Shown one piece after another: positions 25,590-34,568 of a stretch of 64,000 nt of DNA. Source of the DNA: Ignavibacteriae bacterium HGW-Ignavibacteriae-4 (GTDB lineage: Bacteria > Bacteroidota > Ignavibacteria > Kapaibacteriales > UBA2268); NCBI GenBank assembly GCA_002839765.1, contig PGYR01000001.1:1-64000 (forward strand), given 5' to 3'. The notes beneath the pieces were generated by a model. That model was not told where the DNA came from, searched no databases, and saw only the letters and a program-made list of their open reading frames with translations. The position numbers and the translations under genes were made by a program. Positions within the stretch are counted from its first letter, which is position 1. Every line of letters begins with the position of its first letter.

Positions 25590-26660
25590 TTGAAAACCTT
25601 TTTTACTCATTCTATAAATATTCATTTCTTTTTACTCGCCCTTAGTTTAAACACTTCGATTTTAGCTTACTCACAAAACAATTCAACAGCTGAATTTCCT
25701 GATTCTTACTGGATTGAAAATGCTCATATCCGTCCAAACCCATACATTGATAAGCAAGTTGGTGGGGTTGTCAGGGATATATTTGAAGATAGTAAAGGGA
25801 ACTTGTGGTTTGGCACTGAAGATGGTCCTTTTCGATATGACGGAAAGAAACTAGAATTTTTCGATAATATAAAGAATCAGTTCGGACAAGGAGTTTCAAT
25901 AAAAGAGATTGCTGAGGATGAACAAGGTAATATATGGTTTGGTCATACAGGTGGAATTAGTAAATATGATGGTCAGAATTTTACAAATTATAATGAAAAA
26001 GATGGATTGATTAGTGATGATGTATGGAAAATAAGTGTAGATCAAAATGGAGTAATTTGGGTAGGTACAACTTATGGTATTAGTCTTTTTGATGGTCAAA
26101 AATTCATAAGTTTTGAAATACCAGAATCACCTAAGGATTCAACTAAAGGAATATCAAGTACAAAGATAATACATAGTATATTTAATGATAGCAAAGGCAA
26201 TATTTGGTTGGGAACAAATGGTGGTGCAAAAAAATATGATGGTGAAAGTCTTACAAATATTTCTGAAATAGATGGACTTTGTAATAACTTTGTAAATAAG
26301 ATACTAGAAGATAGAAATGGTAATATATGGTTTGCGACATCGAGAAATGGATTATGTGTTTACGATGGAAAATTATTTAAAAATATTGAAGTATTAAATC
26401 AATTTAAGAATAAAGAAGTTTGGGATATTATAGAAGACAGTAAAGGGAATATTTGGTTATCAGTTAAGCACGAAGGTATATATAAATTTGATGGTAAAAC
26501 ACTTACTAATTATTCTAAGAAAGAGGGATTATTGAGTCATGCAATAATGTCTATTTTCGAAGATAGTAAAGGAAGAATATGGTGTGGTGGCTTATTAGGT
26601 TTATTTCGATTATATGGAAATAGATTTGTAAATATTACTCGAGAAGGGCCATGGGAATAA
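25590..26660 (+). CDS. Secreted Reg_prop (two-component regulator propeller) protein without a kinase domain
   Basis: 356 residues starting at TTG 25590 with a signal peptide (hydrophobic stretch about 12-27). The mature protein is made of about seven to eight repeats of roughly 41 residues with the pattern (D/E)-D-S-K-G-N-I-W-F-G-T-x-x-G-(V/A)-x-(K/R)-Y-D-G, the signature of Reg_prop blades. In hybrid two-component sensors such propellers sit in front of a membrane segment and kinase; here the protein ends right after the last blade. It is predicted to be a free periplasmic or extracellular propeller. It ends 3 bases before the stop of the convergent murB gene. Confidence 0.85.
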   Translation: MKTFFTHSINIHFFLLALSLNTSILAYSQNNSTAEFPDSYWIENAHIRPNPYIDKQVGGVVRDIFEDSKGNLWFGTEDGPFRYDGKKLEFFDNIKNQFGQGVSIKEIAEDEQGNIWFGHTGGISKYDGQNFTNYNEKDGLISDDVWKISVDQNGVIWVGTTYGISLFDGQKFISFEIPESPKDSTKGISSTKIIHSIFNDSKGNIWLGTNGGAKKYDGESLTNISEIDGLCNNFVNKILEDRNGNIWFATSRNGLCVYDGKLFKNIEVLNQFKNKEVWDIIEDSKGNIWLSVKHEGIYKFDGKTLTNYSKKEGLLSHAIMSIFEDSKGRIWCGGLLGLFRLYGNRFVNITREGPWE

Positions 26661-26663
26661 TAA

Positions 26664-27677
26664 TCACTCCACTACATTCACTTCTGGTTCAAGTCTAACT
26701 TGGAATTTATCGAATACTGTTTTTATAACATGTTTTGCAATACCCCATATTTCATCACCAGTGGCATTGCCATAGTTTACTAATATAAGAGCATGTTTTT
26801 CATATACAGCTGCGTCACCTACACGATATCCCTTAAGTCCAGCTTTCTCTATTAGCCAGCCAGCAGATATTTTCACAGTATCATCACTTTGAGGGAACCC
26901 TCGCAGATCAGAGTATTCAGTTGAGATTCTATCAAATTCCGTGTGTGTGATAATAGGGTTTTTAAAAAATGAGCCAGAATTTCCAAGCTGACTAGGGGAG
27001 GGCAGTTTATTTGATCTTATATCAATCACAGAATCAAAAACATTCTTAGCTGTTGCTTCTAACCTTCTTTGAATTATGTAGTTCTCTAATTCAGAATAAC
27101 TAAGATTTGGGGTATCTGTTTTGCTAAGTTTATATGTCACAGAAGTGATTATGAACTTACCTTTTAGTTTTGATTTGAAGATAGAGCTTCTATATCCAAA
27201 TTCACATTGCTCCTTTGTGTAAATTTCAAATTGTTTAGATTCGATATTATAACCATGCAAACTGACGAAATACTGTTCTTGTTCAACTCCGTAAGCCCCA
27301 ATATTTTGAATAGGAGCAGTTCCAACATTTCCAGGGATTAATGCTAAGTTTTCAAATCCATAATAATTATTTGACACTAAGTAATGTACAAATTTGTGCC
27401 AGTTCTCACCAGCCATTACTTCTAAAGTAACAGAATCAAAGTCTTCTTCAATTAGATTAATTCCAAGCAAATCGGGTTTCAACACATCGTAATCTAAATC
27501 ATTCTTGATTAATAGATTAGAGCCACCACCTAATAATAGAAATGGACTATTTATACTATGATTTTCAAAATAATCAACTATATCATCTTCGGATTCTAGT
27601 ATGACTAACCGCTTACATTTGGCATCTATACCAAATGTATTATACTTTTTTAAGCTATGATTGTTATGTATTTGCAT
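26664..27677 (-). CDS. murB: UDP-N-acetylmuramate dehydrogenase
   Basis: FAD/NADPH enzyme that reduces UDP-GlcNAc-enolpyruvate to UDP-MurNAc in peptidoglycan synthesis. 337 residues. N-terminal N-H-S-L-K-K-Y-N-T-F-G-I is typical, followed by the FAD-binding L-L-G-G-G-S-N-L-L and I-P-G-N-V-G-T-A-P-I-Q-N-I-G-A-Y-G-V-E, F-G-Y-R-S-S-I-F-K, L-G-N-S-G-S-F-F-K-N-P with the catalytic Ser, and A-G-W-L-I-E-K-A-G-L-K-G. It is the E. coli-like (type I) enzyme. Its ATG abuts the T-run of the fumC terminator, leaving no room for a normal ribosome binding site. Confidence 0.95.
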   Translation of the reverse strand: MQIHNNHSLKKYNTFGIDAKCKRLVILESEDDIVDYFENHSINSPFLLLGGGSNLLIKNDLDYDVLKPDLLGINLIEEDFDSVTLEVMAGENWHKFVHYLVSNNYYGFENLALIPGNVGTAPIQNIGAYGVEQEQYFVSLHGYNIESKQFEIYTKEQCEFGYRSSIFKSKLKGKFIITSVTYKLSKTDTPNLSYSELENYIIQRRLEATAKNVFDSVIDIRSNKLPSPSQLGNSGSFFKNPIITHTEFDRISTEYSDLRGFPQSDDTVKISAGWLIEKAGLKGYRVGDAAVYEKHALILVNYGNATGDEIWGIAKHVIKTVFDKFQVRLEPEVNVVE

Positions 27678-27702
27678 AAAAAAAGCCCGCTATTATGCGG
27701 GC
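27678..27702 (-). terminator. Intrinsic terminator downstream of fumC
   Basis: On the minus strand GCCCGC-ATAATA-GCGGGC is followed by seven T residues. The T-run ends exactly at the murB ATG (27677), so read-through, or a promoter overlapping the hairpin, is needed for murB expression. Confidence 0.85.
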
Positions 27703-27724
27703 ATTATATAGATTATTTTTGTGA

Positions 27725-29116
27725 TTAGATACTTGGTGCTAACATGTCTTCTGGTCTAACATATTTGTCAAATTCTTCGCTAGTTAGTATTTCTAACTCA
27801 AGAGCAGATTCCTTAAGGGTTATTCCTTTTTGATGAGCATTCTTAGCTATTTTAGCTGCTTTATCATAACCTATATGTGGATTAAGTGCAGTTACTAACA
27901 TCAAGGATTTATTAACATTTTCTTCTAGCTTTTCTCTATTTGGCTCTATTCCTACAGCACAATGAATATTAAACATCCTACAAGTATCAGCTAATAATCT
28001 AGTACTTTGAAGGAAATTATATATCATAACTGGTTTGAAAACATTTAGTTCGAAATTCCCCTGACTTCCTCCGAAATTTATAGCAGTATCGTTACCCATT
28101 ACTTGAACTGCAACCATAGTCATTGCTTCTGATTGAGTCGGGTTTACTTTACCAGGCATAATAGATGATCCCGGTTCATTTTCAGGAATGAAGATTTCTC
28201 CTAATCCAACTCTAGGACCTGAAGCCATCCATCTAATATCGTTAGCAATTTTCATTAAAGAAGCAGCAAGAGTTTTTAATGCACCATGAGCAAACACAAT
28301 AGCATCGTGAGCTGAAGAAGACTCAAATTTATTCGGAGCTGTTACAAATGGAAGACCTGTGATTTTTGCAATATTTTCTGCTGATTTTACAGCGAAATCT
28401 GGATGTGAGTTTAAACCCGTACCAACCGCAGTTCCACCAAGGGATAGTTCGTATAAACCTGGTAATACTAAACTAATTCTTTCAATAGCTTTGTCAAGTT
28501 GTTGCACATAACCTGAAAATTCTTGACCTAAAGTCAATGGAGTAGCATCCATTAGGTGAGTTCTACCAGATTTTATAATATCTTTGAAATCTTTTGCTTT
28601 ATGATCTAAAGTAACTCTAAGTTCTGCAAGTGCAGGTAGCAAATAATTATTCAATTGTTCTGCAGCAGCAATGTGCATAGCCGTGGGGAATGTATCATTT
28701 GAGCTTTGAGACTTGTTTACGTCATCATTCGGGTGAATAGGTGTTTTACTACCTAACTCACCACCAGCAATCTCTATAGCTCTATTAGCGATAACCTCAT
28801 TCGAATTCATATTCGATTGTGTGCCAGACCCAGTTTGCCAAATCGAAAGTGGAAAATGAGCATCTAATTCTCCTGAAATCACTTCATCAGCAGCTTGACT
28901 AATCAAATCTAATTTGAATTTATCCATTAGTCCAAGTTCTGTATTAGTTTGTGCGGCACCTTTTTTAAGGATTCCCATTGCTCTGATTAATTCTCTTGGC
29001 ATTTTCTCAATACCAATATCAAAATGGATTAATGATCTAGCTGATTGAGCACCATAATATGCTTCAGCAGGTACTTCAATTTCACCCATTGTATCTTTTT
29101 CTATTCTAGTTTTCAT
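27725..29116 (-). CDS. fumC: Class II fumarate hydratase
   Basis: Reversible hydration of fumarate to malate in the TCA cycle. 463 residues, normal for FumC. Signature [13 protein letters not shown] is present, as are [28 protein letters not shown] and [11 protein letters not shown]. The 5' end has a candidate FCB promoter box (TAAATTTG) 31 bases upstream; an intrinsic terminator lies between it and murB. Confidence 0.95.
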   Translation of the reverse strand: MKTRIEKDTMGEIEVPAEAYYGAQSARSLIHFDIGIEKMPRELIRAMGILKKGAAQTNTELGLMDKFKLDLISQAADEVISGELDAHFPLSIWQTGSGTQSNMNSNEVIANRAIEIAGGELGSKTPIHPNDDVNKSQSSNDTFPTAMHIAAAEQLNNYLLPALAELRVTLDHKAKDFKDIIKSGRTHLMDATPLTLGQEFSGYVQQLDKAIERISLVLPGLYELSLGGTAVGTGLNSHPDFAVKSAENIAKITGLPFVTAPNKFESSSAHDAIVFAHGALKTLAASLMKIANDIRWMASGPRVGLGEIFIPENEPGSSIMPGKVNPTQSEAMTMVAVQVMGNDTAINFGGSQGNFELNVFKPVMIYNFLQSTRLLADTCRMFNIHCAVGIEPNREKLEENVNKSLMLVTALNPHIGYDKAAKIAKNAHQKGITLKESALELEILTSEEFDKYVRPEDMLAPSI

Positions 29117-29147
29117 ATTTTCCTTAAATTTTCATATTATATATTCT

Positions 29148-29155
29148 CAAATTTA
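29148..29155 (-). promoter_or_regulatory. Candidate FCB -7 box for fumC (TAAATTTG)
   Basis: Minus-strand TAAATTTG matches TAnnTTTG, 31 bases upstream of the fumC ATG. The same octamer occurs 28 bases before proS. No -33 TTG is clear. Confidence 0.35.
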
Positions 29156-29210
29156 CGAAATCATAATAGATGTTTAAAATAATAGCTCTATTTAATAGTG
29201 AAGTACTAAT

Positions 29211-31532
29211 ATGAAAGAGAAAAAAGAACGAGTATTACCCACAAAACCTGAGTGGAAGATAATATTAGACCATCTTGTTTACCAAGATAATTCTATATTA
29301 TATAAGCTATGTCGTAAGATGATAATTCATCTAGAAAGAATGAAAATACCAGAGATTTATTTTCTAATAGAAGAATTAAATCCATCTTTTACAGATGAAA
29401 ATCATTCTCAGGCAGTTGGACCCAATTGGCCGAAACCAAAAGGGAATCCACTTATACCACGTGAAATTATAAAAAAAGTATTTGATATAGCTGATAAATA
29501 TATCCCAGATGATGAATTAACACAACAGATTACACAATGGCTTCATAAAGAAAAATTATCAAATCTTTCAAGAGTATTAGAGAAAAGACATGCTCCATTA
29601 GTAGATGTAATAGAAGCCTTAAAGACATATTTCCAACATGGTGGTAGTAAAGAATTCACTAGTGTTGATGAGCGTGTTGGCGTTAGAGTAGCTATTATTT
29701 ACAGATTCTTAAGTGAAAATCTCAAATATATTAACATAGCTAAACACTATATAACACTAATAGCTATAGAGAAAATCTTCGAAAGATTCCTTGGGCCAGC
29801 TTATGGATATGGAAAAGTTGGAGGAAAAAGTGCAGGTATGATACTTGCAGAACAAATACTTAATGTAAAAAAACAAAAAATTCCAATTTTGGAAAATGTA
29901 AGAACTCCAAAAAGTTGGTTTCTAACTTCTGATGGTATTCTAGAATTTATCAATTATAATGCACTTGACGAATTCAACTATGTTAAATATCAGACATTAG
30001 AACATATAAATCTAGAATTCTCATTTATTGAGTATATCTTCAAAAACTCGAAATTTACTCCAGAAGCAATAAATGCTTTCAATATTATCTTAGATGATTT
30101 GGAAGGAAAGCCAATTGTAATAAGATCATCTTCACTTTTAGAAGATAGTTTCGAGGCTGCATTCACAGGTAAATATAAGTCTCTATTTATTTCTAATGTA
30201 GGAACAAAAGAAGAGAGATTAAACGCTCTAACAAATGCCATTGCTGAAGTATATGCCAGTACATTGGGACCAGACCCAATTCAATATAGGAAAGAGAAAG
30301 AGCTTCTTGATTTTAGAGAAGAAATGGGAATTCTAATACAAGAAGTTGTAGGTAATAAATTAGGAAAGTTCTTCCTACCAGCTTATGCTGGTGTCGCAAT
30401 GAGTCATAATGAATTCAGATGGTCAAGCAGAATTAGAAGGGAAGATGGAGTAATCAGAATAGTAGCAGGATTAGGAACTAGGGCAGTAGATAGAACAATA
30501 GATGATTATCCTAAACTAATATCACCAGGTTCACCTGATATTAAAATAAATCAGACTGTTAAAGATACAATTAGATATTCTCAGAACAAAATTGATGTTA
30601 TCAATCTTGAAACTAGTAAGTTCGAATCTGTAGAATTTGAAGAAGTTATAAAAGAATGTAACGGTAATTATCCTGGAATTGAAAAAATTGTTTCTTTTGT
30701 AAGAGGACAAACCTTAGTTGATCCTGTAAGTTCTTTTGTTGATTTTACTAAAGAAAATTCGGTTATAACTTTTAATGGATTAGTAAAGAATACTACTTTT
30801 ATTGAAAAAATGAACGCAATTTTGAAAGAACTATCAGATGCTTACCAAAGTCCTGTCGATATAGAGTTTGCATCAGATGGTGAAATACTTTATTTATTAC
30901 AATGTCGTCCACAATCACAATTTGGAGCAGAAAGTCAGATCACTATACCACCTGATGTAACTGAAGAGTCAAAAATATTTAGCAGTAGCAAATATATAAA
31001 TAATGGAATGTTTGATGATATTGGTTTTGTAGTATATGTAACTTCAGAAGGTTACTCATCACTTACAACAGATGATGATATGCGTAATATTGGTAAGATT
31101 ATTGGTCAACTAAATCAATCATTACCTAAGAGAAGATTTATATTGATTGGTCCAGGTAGATGGGGAAGTAAAGGTGATATCCAATTAGGAGTATCAGTAA
31201 ATTACTCAGATATAAATAACACTGCTATGCTCATAGAAGTAGCCAGAAAGAATAAAGATTATGTTCCAGAATTATCGTTTGGAACTCACTTCTTCCAAGA
31301 TTTAGTAGAAGCTAATATAAAATACCTTCCACTATATCCGGATGAGGAAGGTACAATATTTAATGAAAAATTCTTTCTAGAAACTCCTAACAGTCTATCA
31401 CAATTCGTAGATGATGCTGAAAAATATGAAAATGTAATTCGATTAATTAACGTCGAACATTTCAAAAGAAATGGACAAGTTAAAATCTACATGGACGGTG
31501 AAAATGGGAAAGCTCTGGCTTTCGTAAAGTAG
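29211..31532 (+). CDS. PEP/pyruvate-binding (PPDK N-terminal-like) domain protein
   Basis: 773 residues, no signal peptide. The central part matches the ATP-binding N-terminal domain of PEP synthase and pyruvate phosphate dikinase: G-G-K-S-A-G-M-I-L-A (about residue 204), I-V-I-R-S-S-S-L-L-E-D-S-F-E-A-A-F-T-G-K-Y (about 306) and Q-E-V-V-G. Towards the C-terminus it has L-I-G-P-G-R-W-G-S-K-G-D. The swivelling phosphohistidine domain (T-x-G-G-x-x-x-H) and the PEP-binding TIM barrel of true PEP synthase are not present, so it cannot be a complete PEP synthase by itself. The role is unknown; phosphotransfer or regulation is inferred. Confidence 0.85.
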   Translation: MKEKKERVLPTKPEWKIILDHLVYQDNSILYKLCRKMIIHLERMKIPEIYFLIEELNPSFTDENHSQAVGPNWPKPKGNPLIPREIIKKVFDIADKYIPDDELTQQITQWLHKEKLSNLSRVLEKRHAPLVDVIEALKTYFQHGGSKEFTSVDERVGVRVAIIYRFLSENLKYINIAKHYITLIAIEKIFERFLGPAYGYGKVGGKSAGMILAEQILNVKKQKIPILENVRTPKSWFLTSDGILEFINYNALDEFNYVKYQTLEHINLEFSFIEYIFKNSKFTPEAINAFNIILDDLEGKPIVIRSSSLLEDSFEAAFTGKYKSLFISNVGTKEERLNALTNAIAEVYASTLGPDPIQYRKEKELLDFREEMGILIQEVVGNKLGKFFLPAYAGVAMSHNEFRWSSRIRREDGVIRIVAGLGTRAVDRTIDDYPKLISPGSPDIKINQTVKDTIRYSQNKIDVINLETSKFESVEFEEVIKECNGNYPGIEKIVSFVRGQTLVDPVSSFVDFTKENSVITFNGLVKNTTFIEKMNAILKELSDAYQSPVDIEFASDGEILYLLQCRPQSQFGAESQITIPPDVTEESKIFSSSKYINNGMFDDIGFVVYVTSEGYSSLTTDDDMRNIGKIIGQLNQSLPKRRFILIGPGRWGSKGDIQLGVSVNYSDINNTAMLIEVARKNKDYVPELSFGTHFFQDLVEANIKYLPLYPDEEGTIFNEKFFLETPNSLSQFVDDAEKYENVIRLINVEHFKRNGQVKIYMDGENGKALAFVK

Positions 31533-31548
31533 TTATTCCAGAGCTTTC
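31508..31548. terminator. Inverted repeat spanning two convergent stop codons, candidate bidirectional terminator
   Basis: GAAAGCTCTGG (31508-31518) and CCAGAGCTTTC (31538-31548) are perfect 11-base inverted repeats with a 19-base loop that contains both stop codons (TAG at 31530-31532 on plus, TAA at 31533-31535 on minus). The tails are only weakly T-rich, so terminator activity is uncertain. Confidence 0.45.
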
Positions 31549-32468
31549 AAACTTTCAAATATTTTCTTTTGTTTAGCATTTAATTTTTTTGGTAATACAG
31601 GATATAATTTGACAAATAAATCACCTCTATCTGCAGATTTATAATTTTTGAATCCTAATCCACTAAATTTCAATTTTTTACCTGAAGGTGTTGCTTCTTT
31701 TAAAATAAAATTGACTTTGTTACCGAGAAATTCAATAGTTTCCTGACCACCAAGTACCATGCTAGTAAGAGGTACTTGTTTTTCAATGGTTAAATTATCT
31801 CCTTTCCTTTCTATACCTTCTTGTAAAGTTATATTTACTTTTATGTATAAATCACCACTTGGTCCGCCATTTTTACCAGCCATTCCTTTTCCTGAGAGCT
31901 TCAATTCATGTCCATCTACTATTCCAGGTTTAAAGTTGATGCTAATTCTTTCATCGTTTATCTTCAGATTTTTAGACGTTCCATTGTATGCTTCTTCTAA
32001 CGTTATTGTTACATTGGTTTTATAATCAACGCCTTTCTGAGGTCTAGCTCTAGTCGTCCTTTGACTATAACCTCTGGTTCCGCCACCAAATATCCTATCA
32101 AAGAAATCTGAAACTCCTCCACCTGATTGACCTCCAAATACATCACCAGCATTACTATAACCCTGTGTTCTTTGTTGACCTTGCTGTCCTGAAAACCAAT
32201 CTGACCAATCAAAATCACCGTTAGCCCCACCAGATTGTTGATGTTGGCTATATCTATTACCTAGATTATCATATTTTGATCTTCTATCTTTATCTTTTAA
32301 TACTTCATAAGCTTCTGAAATTTCTTTAAATTTCTCTTCTGATTCTTTGTCATTCTGATTCATATCAGGATGATGTTTCTGAGCTAGCTTTCTATAAGCT
32401 TTCTTTATTTCATCTTGGCTTGCGGTCTTTTCAACACCAAGCACTTTATAATAATCTTTAAACTCCAA
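31533..32468 (-). CDS. cbpA: DnaJ-class co-chaperone (CbpA-like)
   Basis: J-domain co-chaperone that stimulates DnaK. Start is set at TTG 32468 ([11 protein letters not shown]), which matches the usual CbpA N-terminus; an in-frame TTG at 32483 would add five residues. The J-domain has the essential H-P-D (Q-K-H-H-P-D-M-N). A Gly/Gln/Ser-rich linker follows (about 75-145), then two C-terminal substrate-binding domains ([14 protein letters not shown] and G-D-L-Y-I-K-V-N). The zinc-finger domain of full DnaJ is absent, so this is a type II (CbpA) protein. Its stop abuts that of the convergent PPDK-like gene. Confidence 0.88.
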   Translation of the reverse strand: MEFKDYYKVLGVEKTASQDEIKKAYRKLAQKHHPDMNQNDKESEEKFKEISEAYEVLKDKDRRSKYDNLGNRYSQHQQSGGANGDFDWSDWFSGQQGQQRTQGYSNAGDVFGGQSGGGVSDFFDRIFGGGTRGYSQRTTRARPQKGVDYKTNVTITLEEAYNGTSKNLKINDERISINFKPGIVDGHELKLSGKGMAGKNGGPSGDLYIKVNITLQEGIERKGDNLTIEKQVPLTSMVLGGQETIEFLGNKVNFILKEATPSGKKLKFSGLGFKNYKSADRGDLFVKLYPVLPKKLNAKQKKIFESLKALE

Positions 32469-32563
32469 CTTATATTTCCACAATTAGTTTTACTTTCTTA
32501 AATACCTAAATAAAATTCCTTAACTTCCGATTATAAAGTTATAGACGAAGAAAACAAAAATTT

Positions 32564-33454
32564 ATGAGCAATAATACGAAAGAACTTGAAGAAATAATAG
32601 AAAAATTAGGATATCAGCTCGCAAATAATATCTATGATACTATAAAAACACTCCAATTTTCTCTTGATTTGACTGAAAGATTTTATGAAAACAGTCATTC
32701 TAGATTTGTTGGTGATATGTCTGGTAAAATGGCTAAGTTGATGAGTCTAAATGAAGAAGATATATTTGAGATTAGAACTGCTGGCTTATTACATGACATT
32801 GGGAAGATAGGTTTTAGAGATACAGCACTTTTTAAAACAATGCCTGAGATGAATTCTAGAGAATTGAAACAATATAAACTTCATGTGGATATTGGTAGAG
32901 AAATGCTTTATAATCATAAAGCATTACAAGGTGTGGCAGATATAGTATATGAACATCATGAAAATTTTGATGGTACTGGCTTTCCAGAGAAAAAACAGAA
33001 AAGTAATATAAAAGTTGGTGCTCGTATTATCAGTATCGTTGATTTCTATCATAATGCGATGCATAAGTCAATGAAATTAGATAGTATATCAGACATATCT
33101 CAGAAATCTAATGCAATGGATTATTTGCAAGAAACTCAACGAAAATTCGATAGTATTCTAGAATTTATAGATGATCAAAAGAATATTAAGTTTGATCCTG
33201 AATTAGTACATCTATTTGTTAAATTAGCAGAATCAGAACGTAAAAAGATTGAAGGGTTTTTAGTAAAAAGAATACATATTGCTAATGTGAAACCAGGGAT
33301 GATATTTGCAGAAAGCTATTATAGTTCTTCAGGATTATTAATAGCAAACAAAGGTGAAGTTGTGGCAAATGATTCTTTGAAAGCACTTTATAGATGTGTT
33401 GAATCAAACCAAATACCTCAAAAATTATTAATGTTAGCTGACAATAACGATTAG
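32564..33454 (+). CDS. HD-GYP-like phosphohydrolase with C-terminal DUF3391-like module
   Basis: 296 residues, cytoplasmic. The HD pair is H77-D78-I-G-K, and H131-H-E-N-F-D-G-T-G-F-P is the HD-GYP motif with Phe in place of Tyr in the GYP triplet. HD-GYP proteins hydrolyse cyclic-di-GMP or related dinucleotides; with the altered triplet the activity is plausible, not certain. The last 60 residues (A-N-V-K-P-G-M-I-F-A-E-S-Y) share the small module seen in the 15020-15349 protein. The next gene, holA, begins 3 bases later, so they are probably cotranscribed. Confidence 0.85.
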   Translation: MSNNTKELEEIIEKLGYQLANNIYDTIKTLQFSLDLTERFYENSHSRFVGDMSGKMAKLMSLNEEDIFEIRTAGLLHDIGKIGFRDTALFKTMPEMNSRELKQYKLHVDIGREMLYNHKALQGVADIVYEHHENFDGTGFPEKKQKSNIKVGARIISIVDFYHNAMHKSMKLDSISDISQKSNAMDYLQETQRKFDSILEFIDDQKNIKFDPELVHLFVKLAESERKKIEGFLVKRIHIANVKPGMIFAESYYSSSGLLIANKGEVVANDSLKALYRCVESNQIPQKLLMLADNND

Positions 33455-33457
33455 ATT

Positions 33458-34504
33458 ATGCCTTATAATATTAAACAAAATGAAATTCCTAACAATCTGT
33501 TAGTTTTTGGAGAAGAGACATTTTTAGTAGATGAGTTAATTACTCAAATTATTGAAAAAATGATATCTAATGGATTAGATACAAATTCTATTGAACGTCT
33601 TGACGGATCTTCTATTACCGAACAAGAAATTGTAGATAATGCCAATAATTTATCTTTAATCTCACCTCAGAAGCTGATTATAATAAATAATTTTGATGTT
33701 TTATATAAGAATAAACGAAAATCATTTCCTGGGTTAGTTAACTATCTCCAAAATCCAAATCCTAGCTCTACCTTAGTTTTTATTGGTGTACCTAGTAGAT
33801 TAAATGGAATATCAAAAGAACTTAATAACTCTAAAAAAGCCTCTGCTGCAAAATCAAAAATTGAAAAGTTGCCAGAAGTATTAAAGTTTTTAATTCAAAG
33901 TGACTTTTATGCTGAGTTTCCAAAATTATATGATAATGAGATCCCTGATTGGGTTGTAAAAAGAGCATTAAATTATAAGAAGGAAATTGATATTCAAACA
34001 GCTAACCTCATAGCATTAAGCAGTAATTCTATTAGAGAAATCGATAGTGAATTAGAGAAACTAAACGTTTATCTTGGGAATAAAAATCATATTACTATAG
34101 ATGATGTAGAAGAAATAGTAGGAATAAATAAAGAAAATAATGTTTTCGAGTTAACAAAATCTGTTGGAATTAGAGATTTAGATACTTCACTTGGGATAAC
34201 AGATAATTTATTGTTGCATTCTAATCAATCTGTTTTGATATTAATTACTTTAACTCGATATTTTTTAACATTATTTAAGTTGATAGATGAACGTAAAGCA
34301 ACTACTAACAAATTTCAATTAGCAGGGAAAGTAGGTGTAAACCCATATTTTATAGATGAGTATATCCGTTCTTTAAGTAAGTATTCACCATCAGATGTAG
34401 AGAGAGCAATTTCTTTACTTTCCAAAGCAGATGAAGAATTAAAATCAACATCTACTGACAACAAATACCTTATGTTTAGAACTCTTACCGATATAATTAC
34501 ATAA
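33458..34504 (+). CDS. holA: DNA polymerase III subunit delta
   Basis: 348 residues, normal for the delta subunit of the clamp loader. The N-terminal half has the HolA pattern of an inactive AAA+ domain (L-L-V-F-G-E-E-T-F-L-V-D-E-L near residue 14, L-I-I-I-N-N-F-D), a middle region with S-N-S-I-R-E-I-D-S-E-L-E-K-L and a C-terminal collar domain. No Walker A motif is expected in delta, and none is seen. It follows the HD-GYP-like gene by 3 bases. Confidence 0.85.
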   Translation: MPYNIKQNEIPNNLLVFGEETFLVDELITQIIEKMISNGLDTNSIERLDGSSITEQEIVDNANNLSLISPQKLIIINNFDVLYKNKRKSFPGLVNYLQNPNPSSTLVFIGVPSRLNGISKELNNSKKASAAKSKIEKLPEVLKFLIQSDFYAEFPKLYDNEIPDWVVKRALNYKKEIDIQTANLIALSSNSIREIDSELEKLNVYLGNKNHITIDDVEEIVGINKENNVFELTKSVGIRDLDTSLGITDNLLLHSNQSVLILITLTRYFLTLFKLIDERKATTNKFQLAGKVGVNPYFIDEYIRSLSKYSPSDVERAISLLSKADEELKSTSTDNKYLMFRTLTDIIT

Positions 34505-34532
34505 ATATAATTATTCATAAACTCTAATTTCT

Positions 34533-34540
34533 TAAATTTG
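34533..34540 (+). promoter_or_regulatory. Candidate FCB -7 box for proS (TAAATTTG)
   Basis: Matches TAnnTTTG, 28 bases upstream of the proS ATG, and is identical to the fumC box. Confidence 0.35.
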
Positions 34541-34568
34541 GCTTTATGATAAATTAAAAACTGATAAA

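Noticed and set aside
29211-31532. Annotated at first sight as PEP synthase (ppsA)
   Set aside because: The phosphohistidine and PEP-binding domains are missing, so a complete PEP synthase activity is not supported.
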